Source: Gracilariopsis chorda (lineage: Eukaryota; Rhodophyta; Florideophyceae; Gracilariales; Gracilariaceae). From it: a DNA stretch of 64,000 bases. Location of the stretch: NCBI GenBank assembly GCA_003194525.1, contig NBIV01000221.1, positions 62,001 to 126,000 of the forward strand. The letters are read 5' to 3'. The position numbers and the translations under genes are program-made. The notes under the pieces are model-generated. The model saw only the letters and a program-made list of their open reading frames with translations, searched no databases and had not been told where the DNA came from. How positions within the stretch are numbered: position 1 is the first letter of the stretch; the number at the start of each line of letters is the position of its first letter. This document shows positions 10,950 through 22,656 of the stretch, in pieces.

Positions 10950-11147
10950 CTACCTTTTTTCCACCAGTTTTATGCAGAGCTCCTGTAAAAACTGGTTTAA
11001 AGTTTCCAAGTACTCATTGGTCAACTCGTTCGAACAGTCCAAAAACAATTCCCAAAGCGTTCCAAAATCCGCAACTGGCGTTGGTTAGCGTACACCCGAC
11101 GTTTCAACAGTCTTCAGCTGCTTTCCATAATGTTTTGGTCGAAAACT
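10950..11147 (-). pseudogene. Tc1/mariner transposase, C-terminal fragment
   Basis: Read leftwards from the edge of element A, this piece gives TLWK, then VYANQRQ in another frame, then FGTLWELFLDCSNELTNEYL and a terminal CIKLVEKR before TAG at 10952-10950. This is the order of the Tc1 transposase C-terminus (NLWG, VYANxxQ, LxxLW...W, RCIKVIEKKG). It needs two frame changes. The other part of the same gene lies at 22657-23441, on the far side of element A. The third catalytic acidic residue is not identifiable because the region at the junction is shortened. Confidence 0.65.
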
Positions 11148-11942
11148 TGAAGTGCAATGCCCTCAGGGAGGGATTCTTGGTACTTGGCTGATTTCCCGAA
11201 TGTTTCGGTAATGTAGTCATTGCATGAACTACGACCACTAATGGTGGATTTGACACTTGGGACACAAAAGAGTCAATTGGCGGTTTGCCGCAGTAGTGGG
11301 CATAAACCACCAAAGTGAAATAATTTAGTTAATTCTATTTATTACTTTTACACCCATTTCTGGGATGGTTAGTACTTAGTGCGCCGCCGGGTTGCCGTCG
11401 CACCAGTAAAAACTCCCCAACAAGGTACCCCAACCTGGGGAAATGGCTCTAGACCTCACCGCCTTCACGTGTTCTCTACTCCTCTTTGGAAGGAAGTACC
11501 GTCGCATACGGGAAGTCCAACCCCCTTGCCTATCTAACGGACCCGAGTATTCGGATTGTTATTCCAGCTTTCTTGGTGTTCGCCCTGTATAAGGTTAATT
11601 TACTGGCACTGCTGTTAGTCTTTGTCACGACAATCGTGACTCAGCTCCCCCTCATTTTCACCTTTACAGGGTGGCTTTCCCGCTACCCACGGCTCGTGCT
11701 CGCGCGTGCCACTAACGTGGAAACCTCACGTCTCTAGAGGACGAACACCCCCATACACAGCTCTTACGGATATCCGATTCTTGCCTCAACCTCCCTGCGC
11801 AAGTCGCGACGGGTGGCCTCCGCCTTACAACCCGACAAAGTCGTGCCACTCCTGGGAGGGCTCTACCCAACTGGGCTCACCTCTAAGAGGAAAGATCCCG
11901 AACGTCTTTCGGTGCGCTCCCGCTTCCGGACATTGCACTACA
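11148..11942 (+). repeat. 5' LTR of element A
   Basis: It starts TGAAGTGCAATG and ends CATTGCACTACA, forming short terminal inverted repeats. It matches 21861-22656 along its whole length. A TATTTATTA AT-rich stretch lies about 180 bases in. Confidence 0.93.
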
Positions 11943-11945
11943 AAG

Positions 11946-11963
11946 TGGTCTCCTGACGTAGAA
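11946..11963 (+). other. Primer-binding-like site of element A
   Basis: TGGTCTCCTGACGTAGAA lies 3 bases after the 5' LTR. It begins with TGG, complementary to a tRNA CCA end, and matches the equivalent sites of elements B and C (consensus TGGTCWYYYGAYSTAGAA). The tRNA could not be named. Confidence 0.6.
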
Positions 11964-12057
11964 TCGGTTTGGTGTTTGGTTCCCTCTTTCGAGGTTTTGT
12001 TTCTTTTTTTTGTTTTCTGGAAGTTCCATTGTCTTTCCGGCGTAAAGATTGGCCCTC

Positions 12058-14210
12058 ATGTCGAGGAAGCTCTCCTCTGCGGAGCCTGCGACTACGCGCA
12101 GTCGCTCCCACAATGATGGAGATAACCGCGAAGTTCGGTTCGTTTCTCGGATCCCGACTAAGGCTAAATCCAGCCATGCTGTGGGTGCCTCGTCTAGGAC
12201 TCCAGAACCACCCCGGGAACCCCGGAACTCCACTTCGACCCCGTTATCGAATGCCGTGGATGGTGCTCATCTGGCTCCGGCCGTGGCCACCGCTGCACTT
12301 GAACCCCGTCTGAAGGGCGATAAAACCCTCTAGGGAATTCCCTGGAATCTCAGGTTCACGCTTTGTGGACCGCCCACGACACCCTTGTCGGGGAATTAAA
12401 AACCCTCCGTGAGGTGGTGATGGACACCCCTACAAAGGTGGCCGCAGAGGATCTCCGTATCTTACGGTCCGATGTCAACTATATGTTAGAGAGTTTGGGG
12501 CAACCCGCCACCTTCATAGAAGGAGTTGAATCTCGATTTGATCGAGTTCGTGCCCGTCTGGAGACGTTAGAGCAGTTTCTCCTCATGGATAAACCGTCCC
12601 CGGATGATCCGGCACCGGCTGAGTCACACCACGACCAGCATGCTGGAAGAAAGAAGCGTCGCTCTAAGCGGAAACACAAACGAGATCACTCAGATTCTGA
12701 TTCTATGACATTATCGGATTCATCCCGAAACGGGTCAGATGGTTCTAGTTCGTCGAATTCCGATTCGGAGGACGAGAAACGGGGCCTTTCTTCCCGCTCT
12801 AGGTGGTCATCCGCCACCCAAGGTGGAATTTGGACCCGCAGCATGGGGAGAAGACACCCTGGCCTCAGGGAAATAAAGCCGACGAACCCGTTGTATCGGA
12901 AACCATTGTCCTACCGGTACTACCGGCTTGAAGATTCCTCTTTAGGACGTACACCCCGTGGCACGAGGAAGGTGAAAGAGTGCATACAAAGTACGCAACT
13001 CTCACTACGTAACCAGTATTTTACTGGAGAAGACCCAATTATGGTGTTGGACTTCCTTTCCCGCTTTGTAGCGGAAGCCATTATCCTCGAAATGAACGAG
13101 AGACAAGCTTATTTGGCATTACCCTATTTATTACGGGGAGTGGCAGAGGACCAGTACACCTCTGTCAGAGGATCATCTCGTGCCTCAGAGGGAGAAGTAA
13201 CCTGCTGGCCGGAGGCGGTGCAATATTGATTGCGCTTCTATGCCACCAATACCGCCATTCAGGGGGCAGTCCTGGCTTTGCGAGATACTCGTCAGCACTC
13301 AGGCGAGAGTGAAACCGATTACTCGGTGCGCCTTAACAAGGCCTTCTACAGCTGTGGGAATGTATACCCCGCATGGGAACGTTGTACCATGTTCATCGAT
13401 GGCCTTAACCCGGCAATCCGGAGTCTTGTCACTCGTTACTGCGAGGACAAGCGGAGGGTCACTTACCTCGAGCTTTTTCAACACGCTCGAGCGGAAGGGG
13501 AAGCACTTCGTGCAAGAACTCCGAATCCTCGGTCTAGGCTCGCCAAGGCGTTGGTGCTGGAGGGTGACTCCTCATCGCCCTCGCGTTTTGCGGATAGAAC
13601 CCCCAACACGGATATGACACCGTGCATTTTGCACAGGGAGATGGTGTGTCTACACCAACCACGGACTTACCGTCAACGACGGAGGACACGTTCGAAACGG
13701 CGCAAGACAACCCCGTATTGTACGTGGGGAACAATCGCGGTTCAGCCACCACGAGTCCCGTTTATGAACGGCCAATCTTGTTATCAACGGCCTGGATGGA
13801 ATGACACCCGCCCGGCGGTACGCTTCTCCGATGCTCGGGAAATTAACCGGCGCGTCGCCGTGTTGGCTCTAATTTGCCACCTTTGCTACACCCATGGCCA
13901 TACATCCCCTCAGTGTCTTTGCTCACTGAAGGATATGGCCAAGGTGGTGGCAAATTACGAGGCCTTCACTCCAGAGGAGAAACGTTCCGTTCCGACGGCT
14001 TCCTACCTCCGTGCTAAAACGGACTTCTCGCATGCCTTGCCACATATCCCGCGTGCGCAGCTAGCTTCAATTAACCCGAATCGGGAAGTCGGGCAAACGT
14101 CCGACGCCACCACCGCTTATGCGGATAAAAACCCCGGCCCCCGGAACGAAGCTCTCGTGGTCGAAGATACTCGACTACCGTCTACGGCCGGAACCTCCCA
14201 GGAAAAATAA
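12058..14210 (+). pseudogene. gag of element A (frameshifted, one stop)
   Basis: The ATG at 12058 begins MSRKLSSAEPATTRSRS. The frame shifts near 12325 and then continues through one in-frame TGA (13227-13229) to the TAA at 14208-14210. The protein has a Ser/Arg/Lys-rich basic block with RKKRRSKRKHKRDHS around 12650-12700, a retrotransposon-gag-like helical region (FTGEDPIMVLDFLSRF; ALRDTRQHSGESETDYSVRL), and a CCHC zinc knuckle C-HL-C-YTHG-H-TSPQ-C around 13880-13920. Elements B and C carry the same layout. It would form the virus-like particle. It cannot make a full protein as it stands. Confidence 0.8.
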
Positions 14211-14248
14211 TTGAGGGAGTCTCCCCTTTCGGAGAGGCGTCTTCAGAG

Positions 14249-17200
14249 ATGAGGGTGTTGACGCCCGAGGCGTCGCCCCCTCGCTCCCCGGTGAAAATCA
14301 TTTCAAGGAAGAACACCGCAGACGCGGACTCTGCACACCTTTCTGTGCTGCGTCGCCCGTGGATGCGGAGTAAAAACCCCCGGATCCCGGATATAGTCTT
14401 GGTCATGGCCGAGCGCAACTACCAGGTTTACGCCGACCTTGGCCTTGACACCCATTTTATGGTGAGATTTCTAACAGTCCCCGACACATTTGCACGCCCT
14501 AACTTCATCGTGGGATTATTGCTACCCCCGCAGGTGCGGTCTCGTATCCGTTCCGAAACGGTTCCCGACGTCGCAAATGCGAAAAACAATCCGTTAAAAA
14601 CGATGGGTACCGTCGAATTAGTCGTGCGGTTGGGCACCTCAGTGGTGAAGCTCGACTTTATTGTTTGTCGGTCATTCGCCGCTCCAGTCATACTGGGATG
14701 TGATTACTGCGACAGATTTGTCGACGCAATCAGGCCCCGACTTAGGCGTGTGGAACTCGACGACGGGTCTTCAGTCCCGATCGTCCGTCGCCCGCTGAAG
14801 CGTGCTTCGCAGAAGCAAGTCCCACTACCTGCTGCGCAGGAATCACCGCCCGCGTCTCGCGAGTCCATCAAACTTCCAGTAACAGCCTCGGGTTCTATAC
14901 CGCCTGAGTCCCAAGTCTGGGTGCAAGTCAATTGCGGTCAACACGGTCTTCGGGTTATTCAACCTCTGTCCTCGTTATACGAGAAATACCAGCTAGCGCT
15001 GGCGAACGGAATTGTTCTCGTTACCGCGGATGCCCCTTTCCGGATACTCGTTGCCAATCTTGGCCAACGCCCCCAGTATCTGGTAAAGAACCAAGTAATT
15101 GGAAGCGTCGCTCCACACCCCCTTAGGATGCTCCAGACGAAGATGACGACCGCCGATGTTCTCGGAATTGCCGCCTCTTCTGAGGAAGCCACTCCCACCA
15201 CTGACGAACTATGGTCAAAGGAGGGAGAGGAAACCGTTGTTTTAGCGTCGAACACCCCGAATAACTCGGAACTGACGGCCACACCTGTATCACAGGACAA
15301 TGTTACAGCGCGTTCTGACCGAGTGGACCCCATAAAGGCATTCGAAGCTATAGATCTCGGCCATGTGCCGGAGTCACACCGCGACAAACTCCGTGCAATG
15401 CTACGGGAATTTACCACGATGTGCGATGGCTCGCTCGGAGAGATTAATGCTACGGAAAACCGGATAGATTTGTTACCGGGTGTATGTCTGATGGCACAAC
15501 CCCCTTACAGGGCAGGACCGAACGCTCGGGAAGAGAAGCAGTCCCAAGTCGACAAAATGCTCCGCGCAGGTGTGATAGAGCCCGCTCAATCACTTTGGGC
15601 ATCCCCAGTTGTACTGGTTTTGAAGGCCGACGGAACCTGGAGGTTCTGTGTCGACTATTGCCGGCTCAATGCCGTGACTGTTAGGCACACATATCCCATC
15701 CCTTGCATGTACGAGTGCATCGACTCCCTTGGAGACGCTACCATGTTCACGGCTTTGGACGCCAATTGGGGTTATTGGCAGGTCCCTGTTAGGCAGGAGG
15801 ATGGCAATAAAACCACGTTTACCTGCCACGCAGGATCTTACCGCTTCAAGTGGATGCCGTTCAGTTTGACCAACGCTCCCGCCACCTTTCAGCGAGCAAT
15901 AGATATTCTATTGAACTGCTTCAAGTGGCGGAGCTGCCTGGTCTACCTGGATGGTATTATCATCTTCTCTAATAATTTGGACGACCATCTCACCCATGTC
16001 AGGGACGTTCTGACCTTGCTCCGAAATGCGGGAACTACCCTCAAGTTGAGGAAGTGCGAGTTCTTCACAGATATTGTCAAGTATCTGGGACATATCATCC
16101 GTCCGAGACAGCTAATGATCGAGAAGGCTCGAGTCAAGTCCCTCGTTGAGGCTAAGGAACCCCGCACTCAAACTGAACTCCGGTCCTTTTTAAGGCTGGG
16201 CAACGTCTACCGACGGTTTATCCCGAACGTTTCGGATATCGTGGCACCGTTGAAGGCGTTGTTACGCAAAGGAAATGCCCCACAATTGGGACAATTCCCG
16301 CCCGAGCAATCGGAACTGTTTAACTCCTTAAAGGAGGCTGTCACGTCAGCAACTATATTATCTTTACCCAAAATGGGACTCCCATACTCCGTGGACACGA
16401 ACTCGAGCGACTACGAATTTGGTTGTGCTCTTTTCCAAACTACCCCAGAGGGGGACCGAAGGCCACTTGGTTATTGGTCACGCTCGCTCAATGTCCACGA
16501 GCGGAATTACTCTGTGTCGGAGAAAGGGTGTCTCGCCGTCGTGTGGGCACTTCCAACCCTACGCCCCTATCTTATGGGAGTTCCATTTACCGTATACACG
16601 GCTCATTCCTCGTTGAGGTGGTTAATGAACATATCCGATCCCTCGGGCCGCCTTATGCGCTGGAAAATCCGCCTTGCGGAATATGACTTCCAAGTCATAT
16701 ATAAAAAGGGAGCGCTCAACACCCAGGCCGACGCTTTGTCGCGTTTACCCACAAATGGGGAAGCACTCCCAACGGAGGATGACGACATTCCATGCTTCAT
16801 GGCTGAAGAAGCGGATGAGCTGGAGTGGAAGTTCGAGGAAGGGCCAGACGACTGGGATGAAGATGCTGACTTTGACAACTTACTCGCATCCGGCGAGACC
16901 CCTGAGAAACCCTTACCGAGAAGTTTTGTACCGATTTCACCGGAAGAATTGATCCGAGAACAGTTCGGTAACCCCTTCTGTATGAGGATTAGTGCCCATT
17001 TAAACGGTAGCGAAGACCTCCCGTTCGAGGTGAACGATAAAGGCTACCTCGTTCGGTTGGTCGAAGCTCGCCCACATATTGTGGTACCTCATTCCCTGCA
17101 TTCGCGGGTGTTACACATCTCGCACTATGCGAAGCTCGGTGGCCACGTAGGTGGGAGGAAGCTCTACTTCACCCTGCAAAGGGCTTTTTACTGGCCCACC

Positions 17201-19793
17201 ATGGCTGTTGATTGCTACGCAACTGTGCGGTTTTGTACCAAATGCTCGAAGAACCGGGTGACGCTCCGCTGGAACGCGAAGAAAATGAAGTGATTCGCTG
17301 CTAGGGCGCCACTCGAGTTTATCGCAATCGATATTCTCGTACCTCTCCTCACTACAAAGAGAGGCAACAAGTTCTTACTTGTGATCACCGATCGCTTTTC
17401 AAAGCTTGTTTGGACTGTCCCTCTTCGGAGGATAACCGCTTTCACGGTAGCCCAGGCTCTGTTAACGCACTGAATTTTTGTCTACGGTCCTCCTGTGGAG
17501 GGGCTCTCCGATAACGGACGGCAGTTCGCGTCCAAGTTCTTCCAGGATGTTTGTCTTATCCTGGAAGTGAAGACCTTGTTCATGACTATCTAACATTCCC
17601 AGTTTAATGGGCAAGTCGCACGGTTTAACCGGACGTTTTTGGCCTTTCTCCGTTCCTACGTTGCTGATCACCCCAAAATTTGGGACTTGTATGCGGATAC
17701 TTTAACAGTTGCGTACAATACAAAAGTTCAGCGGACTACCGGAGTGTCACCATTCGAATTGGTTCTATCTCGTTCAACCCCACCTGTGGTGTTAGAATCA
17801 CAGGCCAGCTTGGACAATTTCCCATCTGTGGGTCGCTGCCGCCAGGAATGGAAGCAATGGCTTACTAAACTCGTCCCCGCAGCGCGGAAGTCTATGAAAC
17901 GCGTGCAAGCCGCGTACAAGCGGGATTTTTACCCTCGTTTACGAGATAATGCTCCCTGCATACGGGCTAATAACTACGGTTTTATACGTAAGGAATACTA
18001 TAACCCGGAACGGGAGAAGCATCACAAGCTTTCGCCTGTGGCGGATGGACCGCTTAAAGCGGTATCCGTTAACTCCGACACCGTCGTAGTGGAAATGGAC
18101 AAGACAAACGAGCGGATTTCCCGCGATCGTGTTGTACCTGCCCCTCTTCCCTCGTCTGAGGTCGTCCTGGAAACAGGGAAACCCGTCTCTACGGGCTCAG
18201 CAACGCGGGAAACCCCGGGACTAAATAGACCGACTACTCTACCACGCCCTACTCGGGGCCTCTCAGATTTACCGACTTTGTTGGAACCCCCGGCTCGGCC
18301 GGATCGTTCAGGTCCAAACGGACCTTTTTCTACTCCTAACACTACCGCCCCTTTGGCGCTCATTTACACCCGCCATGCGGGATATCCTACTATTACTCCC
18401 CCTGCTCCGTCTAAGCAGGGGGAGGGGATCTATCGCCGTGCTGGAAATTCATTACCGTTGCAACGGGATTTGAGCCGTGAAACACGGAAGGTCGATGAAG
18501 CTTCGCAATCCCCCACACATGGTTCCGGAACGACGCAATTACACCGTATGATACGGGAGAGTAGACCGACATCGCAGTCTGTACCCCTGAACCAGGGCAA
18601 TTCCCTGAATCAGGATAGCAATATCGTTTCGCAGACCCCTCACCAGGGTGTAGTCGCAGAACCGTCGTCGACGGAATTTCACGCCAAAAAGGATTCCTCA
18701 GCACCATCCACACCGCTGGTAGCAGGCAACTCACGCCTTGGAAAACCAGCAACGCTGGAAAGTGAAAAGACCCTCTTGAGGGAGGAAGGCAGGAATGCAC
18801 ATCTTGCAAATCAAGTGCCTGGCTCTACAGCCCTGGACTTGAGAACCGTTCATAACGGGAATGTTGTCCGAACTTCGGAGATAGAAGTGCGAAAGTCTAC
18901 GCACAATCGCGATAATACACCGAGCGTCTCGGAAAAATCCGGCGTCATCGCCACGGTTAAACCAGTCTTCCCGGATGATGCACCTGTTGAGGAAGACATC
19001 ACACCTATATTAGAGGCAAAGTCCCCAAACAGGGTGTCCATGGCGCCAGATTTTCACGCACCATCAGGGAGTTTGAGGCAACACACCGGAGCACTGCAGT
19101 TAACCGCCATATACCGGGTGCCAACACAGCAGTGCACCACTCAGCCGGACAGTGTAAGGCCCAAGCCAAAGGAGGCGGAACGCAAGGAGGCGGTTCAGAG
19201 CCACATGCCGTGGGAGTCACGTGAACGCACGGAGATTGTGCGCCCCGCACCAATTACCGCGCGACGCGGAAAGCCCCACCAGGGAGTGACCTCCACAACT
19301 CCGCCAAAGCGGCAAGATGCCAGCAAGCTCACGGTTCGACCGGACTACCGTCAAGATGGGACGGAGGACCGCTGCAAACTAGCAGTTCGACCCAACTACC
19401 GCGGTACGCGGCAGCCATACCAAGAAGACACTCTCTTGAGCGATATCATTCCGCACTCTGCGCCGCATCCTCCAAGCGAAGCCGGCACGTTGCATCCTGA
19501 AGCACCCCTGAGGGGAAAGATCCCATTCCATCGGGCAACCCCTGACAAGCGAGGACACCATAACACGACAAGGCCGGCAGGTATACAAACAAGAGTTTGT
19601 GATTGACCGAATCGTCGGGCACACCTGGAATCAGGAAGGCATTCTAAGATACCGCGTCCGTTGGTACGGATACAACCCAAGCTGGGACACCATGGAACCC
19701 ATCGAACACCTCCCTTGTTCGAAGGTGGTCCAATATCACCGCAGCGCGGGTACCGCAAATCCAGCTAAGCTGTGCACCGCCCAAGTGGGATAA
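14249..19793 (+). pseudogene. pol of element A with chromodomain (stops and frameshift)
   Basis: One frame runs from 14249 to 19606 and is broken by stops at 17291, 17471 and about 17591, all in or just before the integrase core. Visible in order: protease remnant (VPDTFARPNFI, where the catalytic DTG reads DTF); reverse transcriptase with VDYCRLNAVTV and YLDGIIIF, so the YxDD box reads YLDG; RNase H with VDTNSS and ADALSRL, while the usual TDH reads TAH; integrase zinc finger (HISHYAKLGGH...CTKCSK), core (FIAIDILV...SDNGRQF...FNGQVARFNR). A Pro/Ser/Thr-rich linker of about 500 residues follows, then after a frameshift near 19590 a chromodomain (FVIDRIVGH...YRVRWYGYNPSWDTMEP). Domain order RT-RH-INT-chromo places it in Ty3/gypsy chromoviruses. 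It is inactive. Confidence 0.9.
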
Positions 19794-19981
19794 AAACGCC
19801 GCCAAGCCGGGGAAGGTAGGAAAGAAGGAGTACACCCCCTTTTCTTATGGAATCCGTCAAGGACGGGAATGAAAGAGAAAACGCCGTTCTAAACGGGAAT
19901 GTTTACTCAGGAGCCTCACGCTCCTGTGTGATGCTAAGCTACATTACTGGCTAAGCCAGGGAAAGAGACCAGGATTCTGGA

Positions 19982-21860
19982 TTAGAGGTTTGACCCCTCC
20001 CCATCGTCCGGGGCGTGACCACCCGCAAGGCGGTAAGCCAAGGCATCCGCCATCGCGGTGACGACACCCAAAACCTCGACAGCGCTTAAACCCGCTCCGC
20101 GGAGGAAGCGGGCAGTGATATCGCTTTCATGGACTGTACCCCCACTGGGGAGTGAAGGCCCGGTGCTCGCCGTCGGAGGACTTGGAACCGGGGGCAGGCC
20201 CGCGGGGGATTCGTCTACGACCATGTCGGCAACGTCTAGTTCCATGTCCCCCGGCTCTTCGGGTTCGTTATCGACCATCGGGTCATCAGCGCTATACGAA
20301 CGGTAGTAATTGTCGGAATCTACGTACCCAGTCGGGTGGTCGTCCGCCACCTGCCGCGATGCGTCGCAGAGTTCCCTCGCCTACTCGGAGGAAATCTCCC
20401 GGAACTCCCAGGGATCGAAGTAGATCAAATACCCCGCAAGGGCGGTGTTTATACCAAGACCCGGACCACCGGTACCGCCACCGCTGCCGTCAAGCCGACC
20501 GCTTTGTTCCAGCGCGACCTCGTGCCAGTCAATACTGTCAATCAAACCAAGTAATTGGAGTACTTCTTCATTATTGACAATACCCCCAATGGGGACGCTG
20601 ATGTCCAGATTGCGAATAGCGGCCCGCACACGCATTTGGATGAACCAAAGTAGATACTGGTCATAAACCTCAGCGAGGATATACGCAGCAGTGCGGGCAG
20701 CCCACTTGGGTACGATTACCGACCAAAGCCCCGACCGGGGATCCTGAATCAAAAAGGAATCGAGGTACGTGAGTGCTGGCGGGAGTTCAACGTAGCAACC
20801 ACAGCAGGCTTCAAGGAACCTCCACCACTCGGGAGTGCGACGTACCGACCATGTCGGTGAGGTGGAGCAATCCGCTCAATCTCCACGTTTTGATACGGGA
20901 CAAAGTACCTGAATCGGGATCGCCAGCGCCGTTCATAACGGATGAAGTTTTGGAGAAAGTTGGACCGGGACTGCTGGGAAAGGTACCGAAATTCAGCCCG
21001 AAGTATCGGTCGTTCCCAACACAGGGCTTCTTGCCGCGAAGCGGGAAAGTTCCTCCACGCGAGCTTTTCGGGGCTGTCCAGGTGTTCGCCGTAACTGATT
21101 TCACCGCGCGTGCGGAATAGGCTGACGTCGAATCCCAAGCCAGTAGGCACCGAGAATTCGAAAGGCGCCTGGCGTTGCCATTGATATGCAATCCGCACCA
21201 GAGCTGCATGAGCCGCAATCCCGGATTCTCCCGACTTTCTTCGGATGTGATGCGCAAGGATGCCGATTCGATGCCGCCAGTCCCACGACGAGGTGACGAG
21301 GCTGGGTAGATCCCCAGGCAGAGTACCGGAACCATCTGCGTAGGCCGTAATTAAATCCTCGTTGAGGGCAGCGATGGGATGGAACCACGGCGCAAGCCGG
21401 AGCCGAGAGGCGTGACGGCGATTCATAGGATCTAACCCTACAAGGGCGTTATATGAAGGGCAAGTCGCCGCCAGGATCAGTCCGGAAGGAGCCACCGCTG
21501 GTGGATGGTCGAACCCATGCTGGGATGCTGCGCCAATGTTGGCCGGCTGTGCCGGAGTTCGCCTCCTTTGTGGCAATGGTACCGACCAAAAACCGGTTGT
21601 AAAGTTCCCAACTGGAGTCCGTCTTGGAGGCTGGTTGTTGTTGTTCACATTCCCCTTCGAAAGGGCGTAATCTGACTGAGTTGAGCAGGAAGAGGAGGAG
21701 CGTGCACTTGTGGAAGGCTGGTTCGCTGCTTTTGCAGGAGGTTTTTTCTCTGAGGCAGAGGCTGTACCCGGTGACCCGGAGAGGTTTGGACTTTTATCAC
21801 CCATTTTCCGCGGGGAGTAGCCCGCGTTTGCCGTTGCATTCCCGACTAAGGAGGGGGATA
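19982..21860 (-). pseudogene. Antisense accessory gene of element A (aORF-A)
   Basis: On the strand opposite gag-pol an open frame runs from 22026 (TTG, inside the 3' LTR) to 20749, then a second frame continues from 20752 to 19982 with one TAG near 20382. The first ATG outside the LTR is at 21804 (MGDKSPNLSG). Together about 680 codons. The N-terminal 100 residues are Ser/Pro/Asn-rich; the rest is rich in Arg, Trp, Tyr and Phe (SSWDWRHRIG, RYERRWRSRFRYFVPYQ, YLIYFDPWEF), ending with an acidic stretch (MVDNEPEEPGDMELD) and HESDITARFL. The same motifs in the same order occur in the antisense gene of element C. I do not recognise a domain. It may be a nucleic-acid-binding or regulatory protein (inference only). 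One frameshift and one stop break it. Confidence 0.65.
21848..21860 (+). other. Polypurine tract of element A
   Basis: AAGGAGGGGGATA lies directly before the 3' LTR. Elements B and C carry AAGGAGGGAGG at the same place. It is the expected primer site for plus-strand DNA synthesis. Confidence 0.8.
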
Positions 21861-22656
21861 TGAAGTGCAATGCCCTCAGAGAGTGATTCTTGGTACTTGA
21901 TTGATTTCCCGAATATTTCGGTAATGTAGTCATTGCATGAACTACGACCACTAATGGTGGATTTGACACTTGGGACACAAAAGAGTCAATTGGCGGTTTG
22001 CCGCAGTAGTGGGCATAAACCACCAAAGTGGAGTAATTTAGTAAATTCTATTTATTATTTTTACACCCGTTTCTGGGATGGTTAGTACTTAGTGCGCCGC
22101 CGGGTTGCCGTCGCACCAGTAAAAATTCCCCAACAAGGTACCCCAACCTGGGGAAATGGCTCTAGACCTCACCGCCTTCACGTATTCTCTACTCCTCTTT
22201 GGAGGGAAGTACCGTCGCATACGGGAAGTCTAACCCCCTTGCCTATCTAACGGACCCGAGTATTCGGATTGTTATTCCAGCTTTCTTGGTGTTCGCCCTG
22301 TATAAGGTTAATTTACTGGCACTGCTGCTAGTCTTTGTCAAGACAATCGTGACTCAGCTCCCCCTCATTTTCACCTTCACAGGGTGGCTTTCCCGGTACC
22401 CACGGCTCGTGTTCGCGCGTGCCACTAACGTGGAAACCTCACGTCTCTAGAGGACGACCACTCCCATAAACCGCTCCTGCGGATACCAAATTCTTGCCTC
22501 AACGTCCCTGCGCAAGTCGCGACTGGTGGCCTCAGCCTCACAACCCGACATAGTCGTGCCACTCCTGGGAGGGCTCTACCCAACTGGGCTCACCTCTAAC
22601 GAGGAAAGATCCCGAACGTCTTTCGATGCGATCTCGCTTCCGCACATTACACTACA
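21861..22656 (+). repeat. 3' LTR of element A
   Basis: It starts TGAAGTGCAATG directly after the polypurine tract and ends CATTACACTACA. It aligns with 11148-11942 along its full length with scattered substitutions. Confidence 0.93.

Larger units (their letters stand above)
11148..22656 (+). mobile_element. Element A: Ty3/gypsy chromovirus-like LTR retrotransposon
   Basis: An 11.5-kb element bounded by two LTRs of about 795 bp that begin TGAAGTGCAATG and end CATTRCACTACA. Flanking 5-bp sequences AAACT (11143-11147) and AGACT (22657-22661) are a target duplication with one later mismatch. Inside, in order: a primer-binding-like site, gag, pol (protease remnant, reverse transcriptase, RNase H, integrase, chromodomain), an antisense gene, a polypurine tract and the 3' LTR. 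The two LTRs differ by about 5 percent by eye and all sense genes are broken, so it is an old, non-autonomous copy. It is inserted in a Tc1/mariner transposase gene. Confidence 0.93.

Noticed and set aside
11486-11737. 83-codon hydrophobic frame inside the LTR, also at 22199-22450
   Set aside because: It is present twice only because it lies in the two LTRs of element A. Its start is not conserved in the diverged solo copy at 48240-49065 and no family signal is seen.
21861-22026. Frame MVVYAHYCGKPP... as the true start of the antisense gene of element A
   Set aside because: It begins at TTG and lies wholly in the LTR; the solo LTR copy does not keep it. An ATG at 21804 outside the LTR is more likely, though a start within the LTR cannot be excluded.
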